A DNA stretch of 64,000 nucleotides from NCBI GenBank assembly GCA_010094025.1, contig ML991798.1, forward strand, positions 62,001 to 126,000. Reading direction: 5' to 3'. Under the pieces are notes generated by a model, which was not told the origin of the DNA, searched no databases, and saw only the letters and a program-made list of their open reading frames with translations. This document shows, one piece after another, positions 49,897-61,452 of the stretch; within the stretch, counting starts at the first letter, position 1, and the number at the start of each line of letters is the position of its first letter. The translations under genes were made by a program, and so were the position numbers. This stretch comes from Viridothelium virens (Eukaryota > Ascomycota > Dothideomycetes > Trypetheliales > Trypetheliaceae).

Positions 49897-51447
49897 GTGC
49901 GTCTTTTCAAAAGGCGCGATGCCTTCTAGACTTGGTGAATCACGTTGCAAGCTCTTAGAAAGGCTCAGGTGGTTGTTAACGCCGTCGATCGGCGGGACGC
50001 TTAATGGTCGATTGAAGGCTGTCTTCCTGGGATAGAGACGAGAATAACAAAGGGACGTTGCAGACGGAGTCGGGAATAAAGGTACAGTATTCGTTGTTGA
50101 TAAGATTCGAGGCGATATTGAGCAAAGGTTGAAGTTGTTTGGGTAGCGAGTTGCTATGCGCGGTCACAGTAGCTTCACTGGGCTCCGCCGCAGCGTCATC
50201 AGCCGGGGATGGTTGATCCGCGCCGGCGCCGGAGTCTTGAGCGGAGGTGCGGAGCTAAGAACACCATGATAGACTGTGGATAAGCACGGAGGAGGTACCT
50301 ACTTATAATTATGGAGTGGGCTCCTGTACTTCATTACGCCCGCAGATATCGACCAGGGTCTGAGATCGTAGCCAAAAACGCCTCCATCTTAACGCATTGC
50401 GCGATTGTGCGACTCTGGCATCCCGAAGAGGCTCACAAAGCTTACTACTAGAGTCCCATCATGACGGCTTGATGAGAACAATCGTCTAAAACTTCCACGA
50501 ACCGGGCTTCTCTTAGTACAAGAACATGATGTTCAGTGTCCATATTAAACTGAAGCACTTTCTTATCAAAATAAGGCTACAAGTGCATTGTGAGGAGGTA
50601 AATATTCCACCCTCCCATCGACACAGGAACTATCCACTGCTTTAGGACATCGCCGCGAGCGACAGTGTACCAGCGATCGCTTGGTAAGTGGTTCAGTTCT
50701 TCGCATTGCGAGTCTGACCTCCGCTTCTGGATGCCTCTGAGAATCCAGAGTAAGCCTCCTCACATATCAGTGGCTCAATGCTGATTGGCCTACGGGCTTC
50801 ATCCGTTCCGCCTCCTTATTAATCGCATACCTACCACTGGGTCTAGTGAACACATCAGCCGGCGATACATTTAGTTGTCTCATGTTCATTATCCTCGAAG
50901 CATAGAGTATAGAGTCAGAAAAGAAAGCCCAAGTTTTTTTCGGCATTGCTTGCAGCCAAGTGTCTCAGGTTTGTGTGAAACCACGTAGAGCACCAGGCAT
51001 TCGGCAAATCCGTCTAAGGATGACAAAAACTTATGTCTCATCATGAAAATGTGGAACCAAACAGACGAAAGAACCAAGGAGCTTTCACGTACCGGCAAAT
51101 GTCTGATTAAGAGTGTATAAGTCGTGAAATCTGGTGAAATACCATCGATCGCCAGGCTTGGTCACTTCTTGATTCAAGCGTGTTAGCTAAAGGCCTCATT
51201 GCAGTTACACGCAGAACAAGCTAAGGGACACAACAGAATCAGAGAGAAGATTTTTTTCGACATTAGCCAGAGGCAAGTCCGAAAGAAGTTCGATACGTGG
51301 ATTTTTCATCATGAGGCTAAGACCGTTGACCAAGACCGAATCTTACTTGTACTCACTAACCTTTGAAAAAGAGCATAGGTTCCTGATAATTTGAGCACCA
51401 TGGGTATTCGAAGCGCGTCCCCGTTTGAATGCATAGCAAAAGTCTGT
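49897..51447. other. Upstream region of SNX4 and intergenic DNA
   Basis: 1.55 kb between two minus-strand genes. The 350 bp next to SNX4 are probably its leader; an open minus-strand frame there (PSPADDAAAEPSEATVTAHS) has protein-like composition but no usable ATG link. The rest shows no supported gene. Confidence 0.4.
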
Positions 51448-52493
51448 TCAGTATTCCAGCTGCGCTGTCTCAAGCCTGATTTGAGGCCAGACAAAGACTT
51501 TGCTTGGCTGCTCATGTGCTAGCTCCAATGCTGTGCGAGACTTATTCAATTCACCACTTTCACACTCCTCATCAATCGCGCCTTCGCTCTCGTGGTTCGA
51601 ATCGTCTTCTCCATTGATATCGGCTTGTTCTGCCTCTCCGTCCTTCTCGAAATTGTAGGCGTCAACATTGTCATAGTCCAACTGGGCGCCGCCCAAATGT
51701 TGCTCATCTTTTTCTCGAGCGATGCGTCTTGGCGTCTTTGCCTCGTTTTTCTGATGCATACGGCGTTCTTCTCGCATCTTCTTCCTGTGCTTCCGTCGGC
51801 GATTCATATTCTTCCGCTGTGACACATTCATGCCCTGATACCTCGGAATACGTCGTGTAGTGTTGCCTGCATCTTTAGCTTCGGGGATGGTATTGCGAGA
51901 GTTCGCAGTGCAAGAGCCATCCGCCCCTGTGACTACGTCCGCTTCAACGGGTGGGGCATTTGGCTGTGGTTGTGGCTCGAACTCCAGCTGGTCGTTTTGC
52001 TCGAGAGAAGATTTTTCTTCAGTTCGGAAATCAAATTGATGATCATCGATTGTTTTGCGTTCCGACCTCGACACAGACTTGATTTCTGCTTGACATGGTT
52101 CTCCAGCCTGAGGTGAACCCCCGGTTGCCTCCGCTGCTCTTCGCCTCCTTCGCTCCCGGAGCAGGGTCTGGATTTCAGTGTGTCTGAATATGGCGATTTG
52201 CTCATCCGTCAAGGTGCGCTTGGTGCCATCGGGGTAATGGCCAAGGCCGTCATCTTCTTCATTCTGGCCATCATACTCTTCGCCGTCGCCATCATCACCT
52301 TCTTCGTCCTCGTAATTCTGAGCAAAGAAATGACTCGGATCCGCAGCCAGTGAAGTTTGTGGCAGTGGGTGGCCGAATTGAGACAGGTGAAAGGTCCTCA
52401 GATCATCCTACACAAAGTCAGCAAATGGACTGTCGGGATGGACGACGGTCGTGCAATTACCTCAGTAATTGTGGGCACTTTCAATCCTGACAT
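51448..52493 (-). CDS. DUF3807 family protein, unknown function
   Basis: The model has two exons (52461-52493 and 51448-52407; intron 52408-52460, 53 bp) and encodes 330 residues from MSGLKVPTITE. After the intron comes DDLRTFHLSQFGHPLPQTSL, an acidic stretch, then GLGHYPDGTKRTLTDEQIAI and FRHTEIQTLLRERRRRR, which I recognise as the conserved core of the DUF3807 family of Ascomycota. The middle is low-complexity; residues 205-245 are strongly basic (NMNRRRKHRKKMREERRMHQ), which suggests a nuclear or nucleolar protein. The C-terminal 80 residues are acidic. It is head to head with the fasciclin gene, 307 bp apart. No function is known to me. Confidence 0.82.
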
Positions 52494-52800
52494 TGTATTA
52501 TCAGGTTTGACATGACTAGAGTAAAGTGGAATGCCCAAGAAGCATAAGTATCGAGGCTGGGGATGAAGCTTCGCAAGGCTTCACTTTTGTTCAGTAAGAA
52601 GGTGAGTGTGGTCACTGCCTATTTCGTAGCGCACGGTAGTGCCTTCCTCTGTAAAGTGAAAGTTTGCGAAATGCAGACGCGGGATGACGCGCATCATGGA
52701 CCCTGGCTAAAGCTTGCTCTCAGCCTTCGCTCTGCTCTCTTCCCCTCATACGGAACAGACAATCCATACGTTCCATGTGTTATACCTCACCACCACGACC
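52494..52800. promoter_or_regulatory. Shared promoter region, DUF3807 gene and fasciclin gene
   Basis: 307 bp between divergent start codons. It is inferred to carry both promoters. A CT-rich leader (about 52715-52760) precedes the plus-strand gene. Confidence 0.4.
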
Positions 52801-53539
52801 ATGAAAGCCGCATCCGCAATCTTCTCCATCCTATTAATCTGCCTTACTGGGAGAGGCTTATCTCAACTCCTTCCCTTCTTCTCCAACCTTCGTTTCCCTA
52901 ATCAACCCGAACCCCTCCACCCACCGCAATCCCAATCGCCCTTTATGGCTACTGCCCCAAACATCGCCCTCCCCGACTCTGGTACCGGCTCGAACGACGG
53001 CTCCAACAACCCTTCTTCCTCAGTCCTCATCTCCGACGTCGTCGGTCGCCCCCATAACATCAACATCTTTGCCGGCTTCACGCGGGACATATCTGCCATC
53101 TCCTCCCGACTCGACTCCTCCAGCGCAAACTCCACCATCCTTGCGCCGCTGAACGCTGAGATCTACAAACTGCCCCGAAAGCCGTGGGAGGACCCCAAGG
53201 AATACGAGAGGCTAGGTACGCAGGCGTACGAGGGGGTGGGTGGGGAGGGTAGGGCCAACGAGAACCTGAAGCGGTTTATTGAGGCACATATTGTGCCGGA
53301 GAGTCCATGGGAGGAAGGGAGGAAGGTTAAGACCCTGGCGGGAAGGGAGCTGTGGTGGGAGCGGAGCAAAGGGGGCAGCAAACTGGTATGTCTTGGTTTT
53401 AGGAACCGCTAGAGCATTGGTGGTGCTAATGACGAGATCACAGATTCAGCCAGAGGGAGTTGAGGTGGAGAATGTGGCTGACAAGGTTGCTAATGGCGAG
53501 GTCTGGATACTAAAAGGGGTGCTCAATTACGCCTCTTAA
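52801..53539 (+). CDS. Secreted fasciclin (FAS1) domain protein
   Basis: The model has two exons (52801-53385 and 53444-53539; intron 53386-53443, 58 bp) and encodes 226 residues. Residues 1-22 (MKAASAIFSILLICLTGRGL) form a signal peptide. After a Pro-rich linker, one FAS1 domain spans about 75-226: the H1-like box reads NSTILAPLNAEIYKLPRKPW, the H2-like box FIEAHIVPESPW, and the end VENVADKVANGEVWILKGVL matches the last FAS1 strands. FAS1 proteins act in adhesion at the cell surface or wall. Fungal orthologues of this size are often vacuolar or secreted; no GPI signal is visible. The short second exon completes the fold, which supports the intron. Confidence 0.85.
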
Positions 53540-53834
53540 GTCGACTTTTCACCAAACTTAGATAGAGACCAGTATTTGGATGGGCGTTTGATTGGCTTAG
53601 GTGGGGTTTGGGTTGTGGAAATACGACTATTTAAAACTCGTCGCGGGACTCGGGGAACTTGTATGCTGATTTCAACGTACCTACGGATGTGTTGGCTACA
53701 CTTGTATAATCTGGTAAAGGCTCCACCACATACCTGACATTTTCATGCCGTAAGGATTTCGTCATGGTCGAGAAGAAGTGAATACCCCTTTCAATAAGTC
53801 GGGCTTGTCTCTGACGACCTTTCTACCTCTTACC

Positions 53835-54953
53835 ATGGAAACAAGCGATAATTTACTCGTGTGCAAAGCATGCGCAACTCAGTTCGATATTCCTGTAACC
53901 AAGCCTTTGAGTAATTGCAAGATCTGTGATGTGGGACTACGCCTTCCCCCTCTTTATCGCCCTTCCGTGGTTCCTGACCCCGTCGACTTGTAGGACCCGC
54001 GCCAATTCGTGCCTCCCCAAGGTCAGGAGTGGACAAGTCTAAGGCAGCTCAAGCATGAAGGATACACCAACAAATGGCAACAAGACGCTGTCGATAAGCG
54101 TGTGTGGTCCATTTGGACCGAACCCAAGGTGCGATTCCATTTATCCTTACCTTCCCTACTCGATGATTATTTGATCACTTCTTAGTTCGGCATTGGACAA
54201 CGAGCTATTCTACTGGAAACAGAACAGGGCAATGTGCTATGGGATTGCATCGCGCTTCTGGATAAGCCTACTGTTGACTTTGTAAGGAGCCAGGATTGCA
54301 TCTGCCCTCGTGGAAGAATGCGTTGACCATATTCTCTGATAGATTGCGTCACGCGGAGGCTTGCAAGCCATCTGCATTTCTCACCCGCACTACTATACGG
54401 CCCATCTGGATTGGGCTAGGACTTTCGATTGCCCTGTCTTTATTGCGGTCGAGGATGAGCAGTGGTGCTGCCGTGCCGATAGGGACGGCAGAAGACGTCT
54501 TATTACGTCAGATGTTGAAAATATTCACGATGGTGTCACGGCCGTGAAGTTGGGGGGACATTTTCCGGGAAGTTTGGTGCTGCATTGGGAAAAGAAATTG
54601 TTCATTGCAGACACATTTGTGACTGTGCCTGTGAGTCTCGGCTTGATCACGGGTATTTGTGGGTGAGGTATGCTAAGATTGTACAGTCGGGTCTGTATCA
54701 TGTTGACCGACCTTCGGGAACGACAAGTTTTTCTTTCATGTGGTCAATTCCTAATATGATACCTCTACCTCCCTCGGCAATGCACGCGATGTGGAAGATG
54801 TTGAAATCATTGGACTTCGATTCGACCCATGGCGCCTTTGTGGGAATGGATATCAGAAGCAACGATGTAAAGAAGAGGGTTTTGGAGAGTATGAAGATCC
54901 AGACGAGAGGAGAAGGGCATGAGAATCATGCATTACTCGGCGAGTCACTATAA
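53835..54953 (+). CDS. Metallo-beta-lactamase-fold protein, conserved in fungi
   Basis: The model has five exons (53835-53930, 53994-54128, 54186-54281, 54343-54630, 54687-54953) and encodes 293 residues from METSDNLLVCKACATQFDIP. The first exon has two C-x2-C pairs (CKAC, CKIC), a possible zinc site. The MBL core follows: RAILLETEQGNVLWDCIALL, then ICISHPHYYTAHLDWARTF, which carries the H-x-H and H-x-D like metal ligands; HFPGSLVLHWEKKLFIADT supplies the later His/Asp ligands. The C-terminus is the conserved FDSTHGAFVGMDIRSNDVKK. Introns are 53931-53993, 54129-54185, 54282-54342 and 54631-54686. The substrate is unknown; the family is a conserved ascomycete unknown rather than an antibiotic lactamase. 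Confidence 0.88.
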
Positions 54954-55937
54954 GTCGGGCCAGTTCTGCAAACAATGGCGTCGTCGATAGGTAGGGTATG
55001 GTGGGAATATCTAGGAGACCCCGTGAATGTGCTCCTCGACGAAAAGCAGGGATGGTGAAGATGCTATTTCCAATTAACCTGACATTTCTGTAGCTGTTTG
55101 GAATTGTTTTCTCTTTTGAACCATTTGCATGAGATCGGGTCGATCCACGAAAACGTTCCAGTTCGAGGAAGAGGATATTACACGATATCCCTGGCAGATA
55201 ACACGCTCGGCATGCTGTTACTTGACCAGGGTAGCGTCAGAACCTCCGAGCTTTACTTCCTTTCACTGCCAAGAGATTGCACTGTCAAGCCTCAACGACG
55301 CAAAGCCGGGAGCGAGATAGGCTTTGGTGATGCACCACGGCTTCTCAGTCCCGCACAACGTATGCGAACCGTAGGGGTAATAAATGCGCTTGGAGTCCTG
55401 TGCTTGCGATGTTGGAGCGGAGTTATATTCTTGCGACAGACGAGTCACTTCGAGGGCATATTAGCAGGTGACGAGACACTCGTACGACACGCGTAGACTC
55501 GTACAGTCGGTGATCGAGAGCCCTGGATGCGTTGGAGAAAGTTGACAGGAGAAGGTTGAAGCTGAAATGAGCGCTTGGACCAGTCATCCTTTAGCCTGCT
55601 TGCCTGCCCTGTCTCATCTGCCGCTCAAGATCAGATGCAACCGAGAACAACGTCATGCTTCTCACATGCTTCGTAGGAGGAAGCTGCATACGTCGAAATG
55701 ATCTGCTCATGGTCTCAGGCATTCAAGCCGCCGCCGTATATTCCTATTTTCTAGGGTCCTGCACTGTGATGGAAGCCAAGTTGAACCTCGGTTTGGCTAG
55801 CTGCCAGTACCGGTATATATACCATCAGTTTGAGTCAATTGTTGCTCTTCTATCGTTTACATAAGCCTTTGCTGCGTCGTTGTTTCTATCTGCATTGTCT
55901 CTACACCTCGTGCATTAGGTCTGCAAACCCTAGAAAG
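54954..55937. other. Intergenic upstream of the calycin-like gene
   Basis: About 1 kb. Plus-strand frames 55098-55496 (no ATG) and 55655-55864 (ATG, no motif) are not convincing. The downstream 130 bp carry a TATA box. Confidence 0.4.
55812..55823 (+). promoter_or_regulatory. TATA box of the calycin-like gene
   Basis: The palindrome GGTATATATACC lies about 115 bp upstream of the ATG at 55938. It is the clearest TATA box next to a gene in the window and suggests regulated rather than constitutive expression. Confidence 0.5.
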
Positions 55938-56633
55938 ATGGCGGCTCCCGCATCTATCACGTCAAAGGACATTAGTGGTGCTTGGGTTCTGGCAAGTCAC
56001 TGGCCTAATCTTGTTCTTCACAGAGAGGGCTAACATCATGTCAAGAATCAAGAAAAAAGCGGAGGGAGAGACGCCATTAACGAAACTCTTGAAATGGTCA
56101 TTTCGAAGCTCAACTGATACAGGATTTGCACTGAGTCTCGTCGTCTACAGCAATCCGTCTCTACAGCGTACCGCAGCGTCATCATCAGATCGGCAGTAAC
56201 TCTTCATGCCAAACACTACAGTGATGACAATGGAGAGCACATCGACATTAAGCAGGTCGCCTCCGTCATCGTCCCTTTCCTCAAAACAGAAACTTTGGAG
56301 CAACGCAATCTAACCGGGAAATGGCGAGACCATACGGATAATATCTTTGGAAGCGTACGGGGATATAGCAAGCGCATCAAGCCCGATGAATACGAGGACA
56401 TTACGACCGATTCTTTTATGAAATCGGGATGGCTACCAGAAGCAAATGAAGATGGCTTGATCCAATCATATGTTGAGAATGAGGAAAGAGGATGGACTGC
56501 GGATCAACTGTGGGGCTTTGAAGAGATCGATGGAGAAAGAAGATATGTCAGACACGCTCTCATCAAAAAGGGTGGCGATTACAAGACCCTTAGACTGGTC
56601 TACGACTATACCGGTCCATCGACGAAATGGTGA
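55938..56633 (+). CDS. Small conserved fungal protein, calycin/lipocalin-like, unknown function
   Basis: The model has three exons (55938-55991, 56046-56096, 56151-56633) and encodes 195 residues from MAAPASITSKDISGAWVLNQ. Introns are 55992-56045 and 56097-56150, both exactly 54 bp. Intron 1 starts gcaagt, a GC donor; it restores the conserved W-V-L-N start. Intron 2 joins L-E-M to QSVSTAYRSVIIRSAVTLHA. Later strands read DDNGEHIDIKQ, LTGKWRDHTDNIFGSVRGYS, GLIQSYVENEERGWTADQLW and GFEEIDGERRYVRHALIKK. I recognise this as a common Pezizomycotina family of about 180-200 residues whose alternating strands suggest a small beta barrel; the lipocalin-like label is my inference. It has no signal peptide. 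It is tail to tail with the NLR, stops 106 bp apart. Confidence 0.78.
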
Positions 56634-56739
56634 ATACCCTGAAGGCTGCAGACCCACCATGAAAGAAACCACTAGCTGTATGGTATACTAGCGCAAAATT
56701 CGTAGTAATGTCTGGGTGCGTTTGCTTGTACTCTCCAGA

Positions 56740-59700
56740 TCATTCCGTTTCTGCTTCTCCAATCGTGTGCAGGACCTCCTCTACATGAGGTTCACTTTGT
56801 GACATGGCTTCTAATCTCCCTATTAGCTTTGACCATGCTTGTTGTTTGACCTTACACCATCCTTTGTCGAACGGCTGAAGTCCTCTCGTATTCGCAACAT
56901 CTGCCCGAGCGCCCTGTTCGATAAGGAGCAGAGCAAAATCTACGGACCCTCGTGCAAGTGCATGATGAAGTGGTGTACATCCATCTCCATCTTGCGCATC
57001 GACGCTCGCTCTCTTCTTCAAGAGTGTGCTAACAGTTTTCAGCTCACAAATCGGACTCTCGACACATCGTATCAATGGTGTCTTGCCCCTATTGTCGCGA
57101 GCTTCCAGCTCTGCGCCATGCTGCAAAAGTCGCTCCGCAGCTTCGGGATAGTTCTCGGAAACTGCAAGATGGAGTAAGGTATCACCTTCGGGGTTTCGTG
57201 CATTAACACTGGCACCCGCTGAAATGAGTCGTTCCATCATCTGCCCGTTGCCTGGCGCAAATGCATACAGGAGCATGTTCGCCCCCATCATGCCGCCAGC
57301 GTGGATGTTCGCGCCGTGCTCGATCAATATCCTGACAACTTCGCAATGCTCCTCTGTCACACCGGTTCGCAGTGCTGGGTCTTCGGCACTGATAGCAGCG
57401 GCTATAGGTGGACCGAGAACTCCTCCAATTGCATCCACGTCGATATTTGGATCTTCTTCGAGTACTCGTTCAACAACTTGTTTTAGACCAAACCGGGCTG
57501 CGATATAAAGTGGAGATTGGACTTCATCACCCTCATCCAGGTCGCGCAAGAATTGGTCTTCAAGGGCGTCGTGTTGTTTCAGAGCCCAGGGATCTAGAAC
57601 GTGTATCCAGTTCCGGAAGCATTGGGGTTTTCCCTGTGACGTGAATTAGTTGATAGATTGAGTAGGTCTGCAATGTGCGAGATCTTCAAGGCAAAGGTGG
57701 GATGAGACCATGTCAAGGCCGTGAGAACACAGACTGCAATCGAGAATATGCTGACTCTGAATCGCTATGCGAATGAGCAGTGCAAGTAGAGCTTCATAGA
57801 GTGGCTAGCATCTGCCCATCGCTGCTACATTCGTATGCGAATCAGATCGAACGAGGTTGACTCACCAAGAATAATCGTAGCAATAATGGAAGCAGTACAT
57901 CCTTACCTTCCTTATGGGGAAGTTCTTGGAAGTGTTTGTGCCATTGCTTTGCAGCATAGCTAAGCAATGGATAGTCCATAAAGCAAGCCGGCACAAGCGG
58001 CTCGTTAAGCATTGTTAGATAATTTAGGCATGTCTCCGCGATTTCTCGATTTGCCATGTCAGCATTCTGATAGAAGAACACTGCATTACTTTCTTTTAGT
58101 CTCTGGGATATGAGATATTCCTTTACCGAGAAGTGTGCCAAGCGAATCACTGTTGTAGTCGAATCAGCAAAACAAGGAGACCAGGCGTGTCAGCAACAGG
58201 AGGAGTCGTGAAGGATTGAAAGCGAAGGAAGTGAAGCGATCCCGATCTGCTTACCATTGTCATGGAAGAAACTGTAACCTGTTCGGTCCCAGCCGGTCTG
58301 AATCTTCTCGCAAACTCGGACGAGACCAGGACAAAAGTCCAAGGCGAGAGCTTTCTGGAACAACCTCTGGTCCTTATCTAGGCATCTGGAATGAGGCTCA
58401 ATCGCTGCAATTTCCGCCACTTGATCGAGGAACAGTGGTCGCGTTGAGAAAGCAAGCCAAGTTAGGATGGCTCGAGCCTTTGGCTTGTCATCCTGGTCAA
58501 TGTTTTTGAGCACTCGTTCATAGGTTTCGTCAAGATCTCGAGGAAGAGATGCCAGTTGCTTGCGCACGGCATTTGGATTCTTGCATTTTCGCAGCCTTAG
58601 TAGCTGGCAATACACCCACCGAAACATGCCGTCCGCTTTGGAAACCAGAGCTTCTTGGATTTCCTGACGTATATACCGAGGAAAAATCCTCAACTCCTTA
58701 TCCCGTACCAATTCATTTGACACATATAAGCGAATATCGGGCTCGATGGCTTTAGCCTCGATCGTGATGGTCGAGTTCGCAATGATTTTGAGGGAATCCT
58801 CGATATCTCGTTCTTGTCGGCTTATCAGAAGCATGCTCAGAGACGACGGTCGTTGAATTGCTAGGTCTTCTATAATAGATAGCAATTCATCCCGTTCAGC
58901 GCATTCGTCGAGGGCATCCACCACTAGATAGACTTTGCGATATGGAGCGCATACGGATAGAAATGTTTTGAAGTAGTCATCAGTCGAAAGGTCGTACCTC
59001 TGATGCTTGTACCGTTGGTAGATATCCTCAATCGGTCGTGGCAAATATTGACCTGGTCTTATAAATTGTGCGAGCAAACTCCGCAAAAAGTCGCGAACAT
59101 TCTGTTTTCGGATGGCATTGAAATCAAAGTAGAAATAGACGAGAAGAGCACCATCGTCTGGGCCGAGCGCTGACAGCAGATCTTCAATGATCGAGGAACT
59201 GGACGGATTAGTTAAGCGCGCCGTAAGCTTAAGAGTTCATACCAGAGCACAGTCTTCCCAGAACCAAGGATACCATTCACCCACACTAAACTTTTTTCGT
59301 CTGCCTTGAAACGCTGATACTCAGGCCTCCGTGGCAGCCAAAGGCCAGTGCCTGGTTCATGCAAGGCGAGGGCTGTTGAATGATTGGTTGAAGGATCCGC
59401 ACGTTGCAGCCAGTCATAAACCTCCTTTGCCATACTCTCCTGTCGATCTTGTTCGATAAGTCGTTTAGTATCGTACACAAGCTTTTGGGTCTCCTGACCC
59501 ATCGATATAGTTTCGCTTCCCATGGCCAGTTCGAGGCTTTTCGTAATACTCTTGAATCGGTCTAGGCTCTGCCGTATTTCTTTTTCTTTCAGAGGCCATT
59601 GTATTGCGGCCCAACCTCTGAGAATGATAATCAGTAATCTGTCTAGGGCTGCTTCAGTGTCGTGTTGAAAATGAAGAGAAAGCCTACCCACCGTCTGACT

Positions 59701-60011
59701 GCTGATTTTGTAGCAGGCCATTTGAGCTGGGCTTGAATCCTTTCAAGTTCTTCTTTCGATTCATCTAAAACATCAGAGAGTCTCTTTAAAAGTAACAGCG
59801 GTCGTAACGTTTGCTCTTGTGAGTCGTCAACGACGAGTTGATTAATGCTGCTAAGAGCTTGATCGAGGCTAGATACACCCATGGAAAGACTCTTGATCTC
59901 GCTCTCAGCACCAAATATTCGATGAACATCTCTGTAAGCGACTTTTGTGGTTGCGTAGCTAACTTGTAGCAGGGTAATGATGCTTGCAGTAAGACCAATG
60001 GCCTCAGCCAT
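56740..60011 (-). CDS. NLR/STAND protein: fungal N-terminal domain, NACHT, ankyrin repeats
   Basis: The model has five exons (59692-60011, 59243-59617, 58255-59198, 57866-58149, 56740-57633) and encodes 938 residues. Introns are 59618-59691, 59199-59242, 58150-58254 and 57634-57865 (232 bp). The start MAEAIGLTASIITLLQVSYA is the N-terminal domain typical of fungal STAND proteins (Helo-like/PF17111 type). NACHT: Walker A GILGSGKT at about 222-229, Walker B VYLVVDALDEC at about 321-331 and the following SMLLISRQERDI. A helical region with RLAHFSVKEYLISQRL closes it. The C-terminus has about six ankyrin repeats (SPLYIAARFGLKQVVERVLE, TLLHLAVSENYPEAAERLL). Such proteins act in non-self recognition and programmed cell death. 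The gene looks intact and all phases agree. Confidence 0.9.
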
Positions 60012-60525
60012 TTTACCTGAAATCTTTTCTAGGAGGCTTAAATTCTAGGGCCAGAAATCACCATCAGGATCTCATGCCCATTCGAAGCCGAGGAATAATG
60101 CAGGCCCGGGGTTATTTTGAACGAGGCCATTAGCGGAGCCGTCGCGTTCGGAGTACGGTAGATTTCGCCATCCACTCCGCAAATAGGACTACACGTAATA
60201 GCCATGGAAAGAGAAGAACGAAATGAGAGCATGTCCAAGAGGGTACAAGTTGAAAGGTGCAGAGATGAAGACTAAATACTTTGGAAGCGTCTTGGCCGGG
60301 CGGCTAAATCCCTGCAAGGCGCACGCCGCGCGGGTACAACTTGGGGCAGTGATGGACTCAGCCCAAGTGGCATTGTTAGATAGGAGCAAAGCACTGCGAG
60401 CGATCTAGGGAGGGGAGCTGAACATTGATTGCGTAGAAGCGAGCAGATCGCCGTACCTTACTGGACAAGGATGGTTGTGGAGTTGCGTATTGCGGAAGAC
60501 TCCGTTGCGAAAACAAGGTGAAATC
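60012..60525. other. NLR promoter region
   Basis: 514 bp between two minus-strand genes. No gene is supported. It should hold the NLR promoter and the NmrA gene lies downstream of nothing here, since that gene is transcribed away toward lower coordinates from 61452 and ends at 60526. Confidence 0.4.
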
Positions 60526-61452
60526 TTAGCTCAACATCATGCGGACTTTTTCCTCAATCGTCTCGTTCTTCATGCCTCTCCCTGCAATGAGCTTCTCCAG
60601 GGTGTCATCCTTAATGTCACATTCCCCATCGAGGACTGCGTCGTAAGTTGAAGCCCACCACTTTACCAAGCCTTCATCCATCCCTCTCTCATTTACATAA
60701 TACTTCACATGCCCATCTTTGCCTACAATCTCCAGGTGGACAGGGTGACCTTTAGCCTCTGTAACAGTCTTCGCAACATCCCGAATTCTACATGATGCAG
60801 TCGAGGAAAGATAGAACATTCTTCCGCTATATTTCTTCGGGTCATCCGTAACGACGAGTGCAGTGCCTAAACCCATGTCTTCGATAGGCGTCCAACTGAT
60901 CAATCCATCTGCTGCAATAGGAACCTCTGTCCGGTCATCATCTGGAACTTTGTAATGGCCGAAATAAAGTGGCCAGGACTCGTTGTAGAGTCCTTCTCTG
61001 ATGATAGTGAATCCGATTCCCGACGAATTCCGCAGGTAGTCTTCCGTGCGGCTGTGTGCCACCATAACCCCAGCCTTGGAATTGGAGCCAAATGCAAGCG
61101 ATGTGTAGTAGATGTGTGAGACGCCAGCTTCTCTTGCGGCTTCAATCGCCGCGAAATGGTGCTTTTCGCGCCCTTCTCCATATGGTGCGTTATGGAAGTC
61201 GAGCTGGATTCTCGGCGTGGATATGAGCAGTAACTTGTCGCATCCAGTGAACGCTCTGATCATTGAAGGGGTATCGTCAAAGTCTGCAGCCCGGACATTC
61301 ACGCCCTTTTGCTTTATGGCGTCCCACCTCGAAGCGTTCGGGTCGGAAGAGGTACACAATACAAGAGCTTTTGGTGAAATGAGTTTGTGTCCTAACAGAG
61401 CGTCGACTACCTGACTACCTAACCTGCCTGAGGCTCCAGTAATCGATAGCAT
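60526..61452 (-). CDS. NmrA-like NAD(P)-binding oxidoreductase-like protein
   Basis: A single-exon gene of 308 residues from the ATG at 61452. The Rossmann start MLSITGASGRLGSQVVDALL carries the G-A-S-G-R-L-G nucleotide-binding loop. LVLCTSSDPNASRWDAIKQK, VRAADFDDTPSMIRAFTGCD and KLLLISTPR follow the NmrA/atypical short-chain dehydrogenase pattern. Residues GVSHIYYTSLAFGSNSKAGV and GIGFTIIREGLYNESW place it close to the NAD(P)H-quinone reductase QorB/azoreductase-like subgroup. It may be an enzyme or a redox sensor; the classical Tyr-x3-Lys pair is not evident. Its neighbour on the same strand is the NLR, with no sign of joint regulation. Confidence 0.88.
   Translation of the reverse strand: MLSITGASGRLGSQVVDALLGHKLISPKALVLCTSSDPNASRWDAIKQKGVNVRAADFDDTPSMIRAFTGCDKLLLISTPRIQLDFHNAPYGEGREKHHFAAIEAAREAGVSHIYYTSLAFGSNSKAGVMVAHSRTEDYLRNSSGIGFTIIREGLYNESWPLYFGHYKVPDDDRTEVPIAADGLISWTPIEDMGLGTALVVTDDPKKYSGRMFYLSSTASCRIRDVAKTVTEAKGHPVHLEIVGKDGHVKYYVNERGMDEGLVKWWASTYDAVLDGECDIKDDTLEKLIAGRGMKNETIEEKVRMMLS

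Noticed and set aside
49976-50260. Extra N-terminal exon for SNX4
   Set aside because: The upstream frame looks partly protein-like, but no ATG and splice combination joins it in phase, and orthologues start near the chosen ATG.
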